64,000 bases of DNA from assembly GCA_023014335.1 (NCBI GenBank), contig JAECYW010000006.1:2728001-2792000 (forward strand), in the 5' to 3' direction. Positions 1 through 9,140 of the stretch are shown piece by piece. This stretch comes from Galerina marginata. Its lineage: Eukaryota; Basidiomycota; Agaricomycetes; Agaricales; Galerinaceae. The position numbers and the translations under genes are program-made. Every line of letters begins with the position of its first letter. Position 1 is the first letter of the stretch. The notes beneath the pieces were generated by a model. The model made no database searches and was not told where the DNA came from. It saw only the letters and a program-made list of their open reading frames with translations.

Positions 1-210
1 TGTAGAATTTGGCGAAGTTGTCCTTGTCCTGGGTGATCTCGCCAAAGAGATCCATGGTCTTCTTGAGGGGGTCTTACGAGAGATGTTGAGAAGGAGACCC
101 TCAGAGTCGGCGATGCCCTTAACGAAGTCGAGGTACTCGAAAATGGGATCTTCATAGTCGTCCATAATGCTGACCTTCTTAAACTCGAAGAGGTCGAACC
201 GTGGTTTGGA
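1..210 (-). pseudogene. HSP90 chaperone pseudogene fragment
   Basis: Read on the minus strand, this stretch translates to pieces of the middle domain of cytosolic HSP90: FDLFE-KK, then IMDD-ED-I-EYL-FVKGI-DSE-L-LNISR, then after a break LKK-MDLF-EI-DKDNF-KFY. The order matches HSP90, but the segment between FDLFE-KK and IMDD is shortened. Most of the stretch after NISR (the usual ETLQQ...LVKK) is missing, and the reading frame shifts there. It is therefore a broken partial copy, not a working chaperone gene. It runs off the left edge of the window. The family assignment is from recognised motifs; retro-copy versus decayed duplicate cannot be decided here. Confidence 0.82.
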
Positions 211-1027
211 AGCTGCCTGGAGAGTTTTCGCCCTTTCTTTCTTCGTCGGCCAAACCGCACTTCGACCCGAGGGCCCAGTCGCCTTTCGCTTTCACCAATT
301 AACCGGACGAGATTGAGTTCAAGGTGGGTGGAGGTGCACTAAGGAAGTATATCCTTGAGTGCCTCTGCTCGTTCGCCTGGTGAGACGAGACCCTGGACGA
401 CAGCTTCGACTTTTGCTGGTAATGTCTGTGGCGGTGCATGTAGTCTGCGGGTAGTTGAGGTCGAAGAGACTCCATGCGTGACGTCAACCGCCCATCCTCG
501 TCCCCTTCTATGAGCACCTCCATCCCCATCATTGTACTAGGAGGCTTGTAAGGCACTCCGGCTGCCTGCGTTGAGTCGAGGTGCTGGGGTTAGGATCTGT
601 TTGCTGATTGCTTGGAGAGGATTACTTTTGGCAAGGACCGGGCGGATACCTGTAAGTAGGAATATAAGTGTCATTATTTGGAGGTAAGAGGGAGGCTGCT
701 TCAACATGTAGTACCGTCCGATGGTGAAGTCTTGTGCGAACTGCTAGTGGGAGTGGCTTTAGAGGTGTGAGAACCAATGTAGTCCGAGAAGACAGAATTG
801 ACTGTCTAGGCTTGTTAACGAGAGACTGGAAGAGGTTGACAAGGCGTGACGGGCCCTTCTAGCTTGCGAACTGGATTCGTCATCCAGGCAACTCCTCGAC
901 GGCTGGTGCCTCGCAAAATTGGGGGTGGTCGTTTTTCGGCCAAACGAGTCGGTCGGGGTCGCCTTCGAGCATTCTCTCATAACGGGCACAGCAGCCGCAG
1001 TGTAAAAGTGACTAGGAGAAGGAACTT
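211..1027. other. Unassigned single-copy region
   Basis: Moderately GC-rich sequence with only short open frames on either strand and no domain I recognise. It occurs once in the window, outside the tandem array. The plus frame ending at 1031 and the minus frame 759-989 are basic and low in information, and I do not call them genes. Confidence 0.4.
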
Positions 1028-1195
1028 ATGAGTGCTCCGCCAATGGCGAAAAAAAATGCTCGAAAGTCTACGCACCCCGACTTTGAACCTGGCCCATCAA
1101 CCTTTGACGACACAAACAACTGGGATGACGCCCATTCCCTCATTCCGGATGTGAGCCCTAGTCCATCAAAGCGCGCTCGAGTTAAGGAAATCTAA
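1028..1195 (+). CDS. Possible small ORF or first exon, 55 residues
   Basis: An ATG at 1028 opens a 55-codon frame ending in TAA at 1193-1195. The product is polar, starts MSAPPMAKKNARK and ends near SPSPSKRARVKEI, which looks like a disordered stretch with nuclear-localisation-like basic clusters. N-termini of some fungal transposases have this flavour, but there is no diagnostic domain. It could be chance, a first exon, or a remnant of the element the array broke. Its only support is an open frame longer than its surroundings. Confidence 0.2.
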   Translation: MSAPPMAKKNARKSTHPDFEPGPSTFDDTNNWDDAHSLIPDVSPSPSKRARVKEI

Positions 1196-1831
1196 GACGA
1201 GGACAGAACAAACAGATCAATGTTGTCAAGATGTTATTTCAGCGCGTCAGGCCTTCAGCGTCCTGGTATTGAGAGCGAGCACGGGAAGGGAAACGAAGTC
1301 GTTGGTCAATGATTGTGACACCGTAATAAACTGGTCACTTTGTGACACTGAGCGGGTCGCAGGTCACTCAGCGGCAACGATGCGACACGCTCATCGCGCG
1401 ATAGATTTTGCCTTAGCTGAGATGAGGTATTTAAACTTTGGTCAAAAATTTTGCCAAAATGAACTCTTTTGCACGAATTAAAATGTCCAGTAAAGGAACA
1501 CATTTTGATCTGTTCTAAATTAGGGAATTTCCTGAAAAGAAAACACCCGGTAAAACCTCAGGTTTGGTCCTGCATTTTGACATCATCAAAGGCACAATTA
1601 TTCAGCAAGGTGAAATAGCTGCAAAATAGGTAGTTTTGCCATTCTCTTGCTGGTGAGCCATGTGCCCAATCTCGACCAGTTCAAAATACACGCAAATTCT
1701 AGCCTTCTGCCCATATTTTCCCTGACATCAAAAGGGAAAATTCTGACCCCAATTTGCCGTCGGTCAAAATCTGAACGGTCTATCCCATATTTTGACCCCC
1801 CTCAAAATAGACCCACTGCAGTAGTGTCTGC
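1196..1831. other. AT-rich non-coding flank
   Basis: No protein-coding signal, LTR terminus or tRNA is visible. Sequence composition shifts from mixed to AT-rich towards the array. The region ends where a terminal hairpin of the rolling-circle-like family begins at about 1832. Confidence 0.4.
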
Positions 1832-2731
1832 TATCAAGTGTAGAAAACAAGTTCTTTTACTACGTAAGAACTTGTAACAAGATTAATTCATACGTCGCTT
1901 AGTTTTTATCAGATTGCCTTGAAATAAAGTGTGTAATTATCAGAAAAATCAGGGCTATAAAATGGTGTCACATATGTATTGTCACATTTTCATGTGACTT
2001 ACCAAATGCGGAATATTGTTTGAAATACACAGTAAATAAGCCATTTTAAGAGATTTTAAAGGCATTAAAATAAAATAAAAATACTAATGATGTTTTTTTA
2101 CCTAAGAGATGGTCTGTGCACACATATCACATGACATATCCCTGAGAATATTTTGGTCTCACTTGGTGCATCAACTGATTCCAAGGCAATTGCACAAAGT
2201 TCTGCTGTGAGTTTGATTATGTAAGCATCTAGAACATTATATTCAAGTCATTTGGTCATGTTTTGCAATGTTTGGTGTGTCTTTCATGGGTTATCCAGTC
2301 AGTTTAACACCAATTTTGCGATTTTTACTGAGTTAAGCTGGCTGTTTGCCAGATTTGGACACCATGACATCATTGAAAAACATATGTAAATATTTGTACA
2401 TTATTCTAAATTGGTCTGGGTAACATATTTTAGTATATCTAGCTCACTGAAATCTGTTTTAAGTGTAAATTTACACAAATTTGCGCTTTTTGGGTCGTGT
2501 GAACAGGTCACATGACCTAATCAACCCTGGATACACATGCCACATGAAAGCCGTGATTTTTAGGATTTTTTTGATACCAAGATCATAAAAATTGGCCCAG
2601 TAATGGCTGAGATACAGAAACCATGCAGGGTCACTATAGCAGTGGGAGAATTTCCAACCATTGCGTTAGAAACCATTTCCATCTGCTATCAAGTGTAGAA
2701 AACAAGTTCTTTTACTACGTAAGAACTTGTA
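1832..2731 (-). mobile_element. Helentron/HINE-like element, composite, array left edge
   Basis: The right end (2731) carries the family's terminal hairpin, with arms ACAAGTTCTT and AAGAACTTGT, abutting Copia pol sequence. Read on the minus strand the junction is T followed by TACAAG. A second hairpin end lies at 1846-1877, so this copy has two 5' ends and no visible 3' end. The body (about 1880-2700) matches in reverse the body of the element at 17190-18465. The array begins inside it: bases from 2028 rightward recur at 22192, 42367 and 62559, while 1832-2027 occur only here. It is non-coding, so any movement would need a helicase supplied in trans. The class is inferred from end structure. 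Confidence 0.6.
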
Positions 2732-2955
2732 ATGTTGACAACCAGGGTGCTCTCAGTGTTTCCAAGAATCCTGAACACCATGGGCGCATGAAGCACTTGG
2801 ACTTGCGGTTTTACTGGCTCAGGGATGCTGTTGCTGTTGGACTTATTTCACCATCCTTCATCTCAACAGATGAACAAGTGGCAGACCTTCTTACCAAACC
2901 CCTTTCATCTTCCAAAGTTGCATTTTGCAGAGAACGAATGGGTCTTAGGCCTTAG
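2732..2955 (+). pseudogene. Ty1/Copia pol, RNase H C-terminal fragment
   Basis: The frame starting in the upstream element reads on through DNQGALSVSKNPEHHGRMKH, then LDLRF, ISTDEQVADLLTKPL and ends at TAG 2953-2955. This is the standard C-terminal block of Copia RNase H, which degrades the RNA strand during reverse transcription. Everything upstream (gag, protease, integrase, RT and most of RNase H) is absent. The break is exactly at the end of the rolling-circle-like element, just before the DNQGA motif. The polypurine tract and 3' LTR follow immediately. Confidence 0.85.
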
Positions 2956-3012
2956 GCCAATTTTTCTTGTGTTATTTTTCTTGTGTTCTGGAGACTGTCC
3001 AGATCAGGGGGG

Positions 3013-3380
3013 TGTGTTAAAGCTGCTTTCCCACTCTCCATAACATTCTATTCTTTCTATCTTATCTTATCAGATTAGATTAGATCCTTATCAGAACACA
3101 CTTCATTTATGTAGTTCTTCATTTGATCTTTATCAGATTCTTATCACTTCTTTCCCCATTTGGGTATATTGCTCATTTTCATATATAAAGGCTTAGCTAG
3201 TTGCCAGAAGTCCCCAGTTACTCACTCCGGACTTCAGGCAAGTATATAGTCATTTCACAATATCATCAGTTACTCACTCCGGACTTCAGCTCTTCATAGC
3301 TCATCTGTCCTTTACACTGAGTTCCTCATATTTGGCACTCCGCTGCCTCACGTGTTCCCACGCTCGCCTGCTTCAACACA
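3013..3380 (+). repeat. Copia 3' LTR
   Basis: The LTR is 368 bp, starts TGTGTTAAAGC and ends GCTTCAACACA, imperfectly inverted termini as expected of LTRs. It is preceded by the polypurine tract AGATCAGGGGGG, the plus-strand priming site. A TATA box (TATATAAA, 3182-3189) lies upstream of two direct copies of a motif reading AGTTACTCACTCCGGACTTCAG (about 3220 and 3270). No 5' LTR is present in the unit, so the element's target duplication cannot be checked. Confidence 0.85.
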
Positions 3381-3710
3381 TTTTGTAAGTCATGTGATCA
3401 CATTACATAATCATATCAAATAACAAAGACAGCATTTATTTATTATGATATGAAATTGCTAGGGAAATAGAATAAAATCGTCAAGAAATCGCAAAGAGAA
3501 AGCAATGAAATCATCAATGAAATCGTCCAAGAAGGTTATGAAATGCGCAATGAAAGGGATGAAATTCGCAATGAAAGGTATGAAATTTGCAATGAAAGAA
3601 AAGAACAGGCATATTAATGAAAGGCCTTTCATAAAAACCTAGGCATTATAGATATGGAGCTGCAGGCTTGAGCCTAAGTTATTTGAAAAAAAGTGGTAGC
3701 CACTAGTGAC
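3381..3710. repeat. Degenerate minisatellite and spacer
   Basis: Between about 3463 and 3608 a motif resembling ATGAAATNCGCAATGAAAGG recurs imperfectly several times, giving a purine-rich, low-complexity tract. The rest has no coding signal. The region ends at the left breakpoint of the inverted LINE half. Confidence 0.6.
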
Positions 3711-5538
3711 CCGCAAGGGCCTCCACACCTGGGCCTGGGGACGTCGAGAACGCCCCGGTAATCCAGAGAGCAGCCTTATGCTGCATCTGGCTCAATAGCT
3801 TCACGGCGCCCTTACACTTAGCGCCGTCGAAGTACCATAAGCGGAACCCATAAGTGGCTATGGGCACCACGCAAGAGCGGTACAGAAGCCGCTTGGAGTG
3901 CGGTTCCAGACCCTTAGTAGATGATCCAAGCATCCGCATAGCCTGAACTGATGAGAATGCCTTGGTCGAGTAAAAGCAAACGTGCTCATGGAATGTGAGC
4001 TTACGATCAAAGAAGAAGCCCAAGTACCGCCAGAACGGCTTGGGTTTCAGGGGAGTGGCTCCGGTGTACGGGGCGAAGCCCAGATCAATCGGAGGGTTAT
4101 AATCCGAGAACGACCTGTCAAAGTGATAAATCTCCGACTTGTCATGCTCGAGGACGAGAGCGAACTTAGTAAAAAGTTCGAAAATAACCTTGTAAGCTTT
4201 TTTGAGGAGCAAACAATTTATGTCAAGCGACTTCGACTGTACGATCAGTGTACCGTCGTCGACATAGGAGAGGAGCCAGCACGCATCAGGGTGCAGCTCG
4301 AAGAGGCGCATGATCAGCACCAGGCACAAAGCCGACAGAACGGGAGAGAGAGCAGAGCCCTGCCCTACCCCCACGTCTGCAGACCGAGGCGGAGATGTAA
4401 AGGCGTCACACGCAGTATCGTGTGACGCCCCACGAGGTAAGAGGCAAAGAATTTCACCACATTCGGTGGAAAACCAAGCCGGGAGAGCACCGCCAATAAA
4501 ACATCATGATTTATCGAGGGAAAGAATTGGGCCAGATCGAACGCTAAGACGCTCGTTTTAAGTCCCTTAGCCCACCCCGCTCACACAACTTGGTCAGAGG
4601 CCATTGCTGCGCATGGCAAAAACAAGTTCTTACTTTGGGGTGAGGCAGTGCCTGAAGACTTACACTGTTATTAAATAAATACATATTAAATATGTAAATA
4701 ATATGTAGTACGCTCAAATCTGAACCGATTGGGATGATCTTATACTCAAAAAAAGCAGAAAAATGAGGCGGATCTAACAAGCCTAAAACAACCTGGTCAC
4801 GTGACCAGGAAGGCCCTGATTTTTACGAATTTTTTGATACCAAGATCATAAAAATTGGCCCAGTAATGGCTGAGATACAGAAACCATGCAGGGTCACTAT
4901 AGCAGTGGGAGAATTTCCAACCATTGCGTTAGAAACCATTTCCTTCTGCTATCAAGTGTAGAAAACAAGTTCTTTTACTATGTAAGAACTTGTAATGTGA
5001 GTGAGGTAGAGGCCAGCATCCTCAGTGGAGCGCTGCCGAACGCTTCCAACCTGATTTGGATGGAAAACATCATGTTTGATCGCGTCAAACTGAATGCGGT
5101 TCGAGATCATCTTCTCGATGAGCTTCCCCAGAGTATTCAAGAGCACAATTGGCCTGAATGACTTGGGGGTGGCGTAGGAGGGCTTGCCCGGTTTCGGAAT
5201 GATAACCGACTTGCTCTCCTTGAATGAGGAGGGCCAATAGGAATGCTCGAGGCACCCATTGGCGATCCGGAGGAAGGTCGCAGCAGAGCTTTTTGACTCG
5301 GAGATGAACCACTTCAAGTGATCCCAACCAATATGGTCAGGGCCTGGCGCGGATCTGCTTGAACACGCCGAGAGAGCCTCAGTGAGTTCGAACATGGAAA
5401 ATGGAAGCCACTCCCTCACTGGCATAGGAGGGATACGGCCGATATCAGATAGATCGTGAGCCCGGCCAGAGGCCGAGTTATACGTTCCATGGAGTGCGTC
5501 CCAGAGGGAATCGAGAGAAATGCACAGGGCCCCTTGAT
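3711..5538 (-). pseudogene. LINE-2 reverse transcriptase, 5' half (inverted piece)
   Basis: Minus-strand non-LTR RT. From 5538 down it reads GALCISLDSLWDALHGTYNS, APGPDHIGWDHLKWF, SVIIPKPGKPSY, FRPIVLLNTLGKLIEKMISN, is broken by an inserted element (4588-4994), then resumes with FDLAQFFPSINHDVLLAVL, GVGQGSALSPVLSAL, LLSYVDDGTLIVQSKS (the catalytic YVDD) and YLGFFFDRKLTFHEH. It stops after GPGVEALAG at about 3711. Defects include a TGA where a related copy has an arginine codon just after the insertion, and a frameshifted hairpin at about 4415-4438. The remaining half lies on the plus strand from 11944. It is clearly dead and 5' truncated. Tad-like clade placement is inferred. Confidence 0.85.
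4588..4994 (-). mobile_element. Helentron/HINE-like element, short form (407 bp)
   Basis: This is a complete short member. On the minus strand it runs from TACAAGTTCTTAC (terminal hairpin) to a subterminal GTAAGAACTTGT, followed by the stem-loop GCCATGCGCAGCAATGGC and terminal CCAAGT. Removing it rejoins host CACAT to TGTG, restoring the LINE frame, so it went in between two T residues without duplicating the target. It contains an 18-bp perfect palindrome with a CACGTG core (4792-4809) and the family's conserved module (about 4815-4880). No coding capacity. Confidence 0.7.
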
Positions 5539-5709
5539 CCAATTCTTTCCTTCGATAAACCATGATGTTTTATTGGCGGTGCTTGCCAAGCAGGGATTTC
5601 CACTGAATGTGGTGAATTTCTTTGCTTCTTACTTGGTCGGTCATTCCACGCAGTATGCATGGAACGCCTTCGTTTCTCCGCATCGGTCTGCAGACGTGGG
5701 GGTAGGGCA
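5539..5709 (+). pseudogene. LINE RT scrap, plus strand
   Basis: A 57-codon piece reading QFFPSINHDVLLAVLAKQGF through SPHRSADVGVG, the palm region of the same LINE family. It lies head-to-head with the minus-strand LINE half and is cut on the right by the Gypsy LTR. With the LINE 3' end at 11161-11614 it may be one older LINE whose middle was lost when the Gypsy element arrived (inference). Confidence 0.75.
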
Positions 5710-6057
5710 TGTAAGGGCAACTGAAGTCCGGGATGCCGGAAACAGATCGGAGAACTAGCAGGGAACCAAAGTCAATATATTAAATGCAGTGATCTAATCT
5801 AATCTATCTAAACGCACCTAGCAGGGAACCAAAGAGGGAAAAGTGGGAACCCAATGCTAGGTGAGCGGTATATATAAGAAAAGGCACTTTAGGGCAAGTG
5901 TCGCATGTAAAATAATAAAAGTGGTACGATAAAATAAAGTCCATAAATAAAATGAAATCTTCGGAATCACGTCCGGACAGGTGGAGCGGAGCGGAACTCC
6001 GGAACGTCGGACCCGGAAATCGGAGCTTCGGAAATCGGAAGCGGAGTTCCCCTTACA
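5710..6057 (-). repeat. Ty3/Gypsy 3' LTR
   Basis: On the minus strand the LTR runs TGTAAGGGGAACT to AGTTGCCCTTACA, 13-bp nearly perfect inverted termini. The purine tract ATTTGAGGGGGGG precedes it by a few bases, as a polypurine tract should. A TATA box lies at 5869-5876. A CGGA/TCCG-rich segment fills 5960-6050, and CTAGCAGGGAACCAAAG occurs twice (about 5756 and 5818). The 5' LTR is absent because the element is cut at about 11160. Confidence 0.85.
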
Positions 6058-6080
6058 ATTACCCCCCCCTCAAATGAGCA

Positions 6081-6566
6081 TCACCTCGATGCAATAGGAA
6101 GACTGGTAATAGGTCGGAAAGGAATTGAGCCAAATGCTAAGGCACGGATTTGTTGCGGTGCTCCTGGGTTCTGCTGGTGGAATCTGGTGACAAGCTCAGG
6201 AGCACTAATATTATCCTTATACTCCCAAGAATTATCCTCTGGACCATAGCCTTCCCATTTGATCAAGTACTGGAGCTTTCAGCGGAACATGCGGCTGTTG
6301 AGAATTTCCTCTACTTCATAGTGTTCTTCCCCATCGATAAGCTCTGGCGGTGGTGGTGGTGCAGCTTTACGTCCTGGAATGGGATCATCAGGGGCAGGTG
6401 TCAGCTTGATCACATTGAAGACCGGATGAAGGCGTTAAGAGAGACTGGAAGGCGAAGTCGATAGGCATTAAGTCCAATTCTCCTTTCAACCAAGTAAGGA
6501 CCTAGGCGGCGATGAGCAAACTTCTTGGATGGGCGAGTTGTCTGAATGTCGCTAGCATCCAAATAG
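6081..6566 (-). pseudogene. Ty3/Gypsy pol, C-terminal part with chromodomain
   Basis: The minus strand resumes the Gypsy polyprotein after the 3.3 kb insertion: VYLDASDIQTTRPSKKFAHR, RLGPYLVERR, then after a shift HPVFNVIKL, and finally the chromodomain core YLIKWEGYGPEDNSWE...NISAPELVTRFH. Chromodomains of chromoviruses guide integration to histone-marked heterochromatin. A frameshift near 6435 and a TGA where arginine is expected just before KLQYLIKW make it non-functional. The stop at 6081 is near the polypurine tract, so the C-terminus is natural. Confidence 0.85.
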
Positions 6567-6789
6567 ACTTGTTAAGAGGCCATTGCTCTGCATGGCAAAT
6601 ACGAGTTCTTCTTCTTCTTAATTCTGTTTATCTGTTTCTCGAAGATTTTTCAATATATTGGGTTGTATATCAAAGACAGATTTTATCATATTTTTACCTG
6701 CATAGAGAAGCAGCACATGGCAAAAACAAGTCCTCATGTACTATGTCTCAGGTAATTGATTCATAACAAAGTGAGATCTTATCTGATTG

Positions 6790-7323
6790 TAGTGTTTTGA
6801 AGTCTGGTCCTAAAACTGGAAAAAGACTGCAAAAAGACCAGACGTCCGGTCTTTTGACAATTGAGAATGAAAAACCAGAAAAAGACTGGTCTTTAAGAAC
6901 TGGTTTCGGTCCTAAGACCAGTCAAAACTGGTAATTTTGTAGCCCTCACTTTTTCCTTTAAAATGCTCTATGTATCATAATTTTAGACAAAGTTCTCACT
7001 AAGAAATAAAAAAAAAATTTTTGAACCTCACAAAAGAGTAGGAAATGGAGAATATTTCCGTATAATCTCCAGTTTTCAAAGGAAATCAATGTTCTTGGAC
7101 TCATTTTGAAGGTGTATATAATAACTACAAATTATATTTATATATTTATGCCAAATACTGATGATAATGTGTCAAAAAACTGGCTGAGACTGGTCAGTAA
7201 CCAGTTAAGACCAGGACTCTGGTTTTTTGACCATTTATTAATTTCTAGGACTGGTTGTGGTCCCAGTCCTTGCCAAAAATGCGAAAAAAACTGGACTGGA
7301 CTGGACCAGACTTCAAAAAACTA
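6790..7323. mobile_element. hAT-like MITE 1 with 8-bp TSD
   Basis: The 534 bp element is bounded by imperfect inverted repeats, TAGTGTTTTGAAGTCTGGTCC against TAGTTTTTTGAAGTCTGGTCC. It is flanked on both sides by TCTGATTG (6782-6789 and 7324-7331). An 8-bp target duplication and a TAG-type terminus fit the hAT superfamily. The interior is filled with short repeats related to GACTGGTCC. It has no coding capacity. Confidence 0.85.
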
Positions 7324-8040
7324 TCTGATTGGGCTGATCTTGAATTCATTGGAAAGGTAAAAAAAGATGCATTTTATGGTATAAACCAGAAAATCACTAG
7401 TTTAGCTTGTACACAGTACTTATGCTTGCTATGTATTTGTAAAAGTAGTCTAAAAATATAAATCTAGTAAGCTATTGCTTTATATCAAGTTTTAATCCAC
7501 ACAGAAAGGGAAAAAAAGGATAAAAAAGTGCCAGCAAAGCACTTTTCTAGCCCACACACAGTCAACTGAGATGACCTGTGCTAGAAAAGAAAGCTATCTA
7601 CAAATAAAAGTGCTCTAAAAACATATATCTAGCTATATACTACCGTCTATCAAGGTTTACTTTACACAAAAAGGTAAAAAAGAGGTAGAAAAGCGCCAGC
7701 AAAGCACTCTTCCAGTCACCTTTCTGCTTTATACAAACTTATAATGAATCTAAAAAGAAAGAGACCATAGTTAGCAAGCTTTGACCAGCATATCATGACA
7801 GCCTCTCATGCAAGAGGTGCACATCGGCCTATCCGGGCGGACTGACATGCTGGTAAAGAAGAAAGAGAGAAGTGATGAGCTGGCAGTTTATAACTATGTG
7901 ACATATGTTACAAGTCACAAATTTATCTAATCCAATAAGATAAGATAAGATAAGATAAGATAACACTAGTAAAATTTGATATTTTCAAATCCAACATAAT
8001 GGATGTAGGGCAACACAGAACTTTTCACATCAATTACTAT

Positions 8041-8621
8041 TAGTGTTTGGAAGTCCAGTCTCAAGACTGGAAAAAGACTGTAACTGGACTGGACTGGACC
8101 AGAAAAAGACCAGACCAGCAGTCCGGTCTTTTGGGTTTTGAGATTGAAAGACTGCAAAAAGACCAGTCTTGAGGGACCAGTCTCATTGGTCAAGACAGGT
8201 CTTTTGTACCCCAATATATATGCTTTAAAATCCACTGAAGAATGTCTCAATCAGTTGAAACTGACAAAGTTACAGTAGAAAATGTAAAATTCTTCAAAAA
8301 ACAGTAGATAGCTTTTAATTATTTTATTTCTTTGTCAATTCTTCATGGATTTTTATATTCTTGGGCTTGTTTTAAAGCTAAGTAGTATTCAATTAAGTCT
8401 ACCAAGTGATATATTTAATATTTTTCATGTAAATACAGTTCACAACCTGTTTTAAATAATTACTACCAAGACCAGTCTTAGGACTGCAAAAGACCGCGGT
8501 CTTGGTCTTTTTCAGTTTTGTGCAGTCTTTACAGTCTCTGTGATCAATGCAGACCAGTCCCAGTCTTAGTCAAGGCCTCTGGGGGGTCAAAGACCAGAAA
8601 GGACCAGACTTCCAAACACTA
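8041..8621. mobile_element. hAT-like MITE 2 with 8-bp TSD
   Basis: The 581 bp element has terminal inverted repeats beginning TAGTGTTTGGAAGTC and is flanked by ATTACTAT on both sides (8033-8040 and 8622-8629). It belongs to the same MITE family as the one 0.7 kb to the left, judged by termini and the GACTGGACTGGACC-type interior repeats, but used a different target. The 12-base core TTTTGGGTTTTG separates its repeat clusters. Non-autonomous. Confidence 0.85.
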
Positions 8622-8803
8622 ATTACTATTTGGGTATTTGTATTATTACAATATCATTTTTAGTGAGTATTACTTAATATTTTCACAGTTTTAGTAATGT
8701 AAATAATGCTACATCTACAAGGCCTGAATTTTACAATTTTTTTGATATCATTTTTGTGAGAATTAACCCACTAATAAGTGAAATACATTGAAAGTAATTT
8801 TCT

Positions 8804-9140
8804 GGTGTGGCTGTGCAAAATACCTTGTGGCTGTGCATATTACTATTCCAAAGGCCAGAATTTTAGAATTTTTTTGGTATTATTTTTGTGAGAATTGACC
8901 CAGTAATAATGTCATACACGTCAATTTGAATATTTTTTTTTTTGGGTGGCTGTGCTTTTGAGCACCGTCTGGACGGTGCTCAAGCACAGCCACAGCCACA
9001 GCAACAAAATATTGTTTTCAGTGTATCTCAATCGTGACTTGGTCAATTCTTACAAAAATAATATCAAAAAATTTGTAAAATTTAGGCCTTTCCAATCGTA
9101 TTATGCACAGCCACAGGGTATTCTGCGTAGCCACAATAAA
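8804..9140. repeat. Foldback element, about 330 bp inverted repeat
   Basis: The left arm starts GGTGTGGCTGTGCAAAATACC and the right arm ends with its imperfect complement. Arms of roughly 160 bp meet at a near-perfect centre, TTGAGCACCGTC-TG-GACGGTGCTCAA, flanked by GTGGCTGTGC and GCACAGCCAC. Transcribed or single-stranded, it would form a very stable hairpin. The arms contain the module shared with the rolling-circle-like elements. No protein is encoded. Confidence 0.75.

Noticed and set aside
3982..4425. 147-codon plus-strand open frame
   Set aside because: Antisense shadow of the LINE-2 RT palm, which contains YVDD on the minus strand.
4960..4996. Hairpin ACAAGTTCTT...AAGAACTTGT as a transcription terminator
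   Set aside because: It sits at element termini in every occurrence and no gene ends there; it is a transposon end structure.
5539..5758. Plus-strand 100-codon frame as an intact small gene
   Set aside because: Its middle is LINE RT palm sequence and its end is translated LTR; it is a fusion of scraps.
3013..6057. Copia and Gypsy LTRs as a matched pair of one retrotransposon
   Set aside because: Their termini and lengths differ, they lie in opposite orientation and each has its own polypurine tract.
6150..6464. 104-codon plus-strand frame
   Set aside because: Antisense of the Gypsy chromodomain region.
8041..8621. Regularly spaced GACTGGACC-like words, considered as a CRISPR-like array
   Set aside because: Spacing is irregular, words occur on both strands, and the whole is bounded by MITE ends with target duplications.
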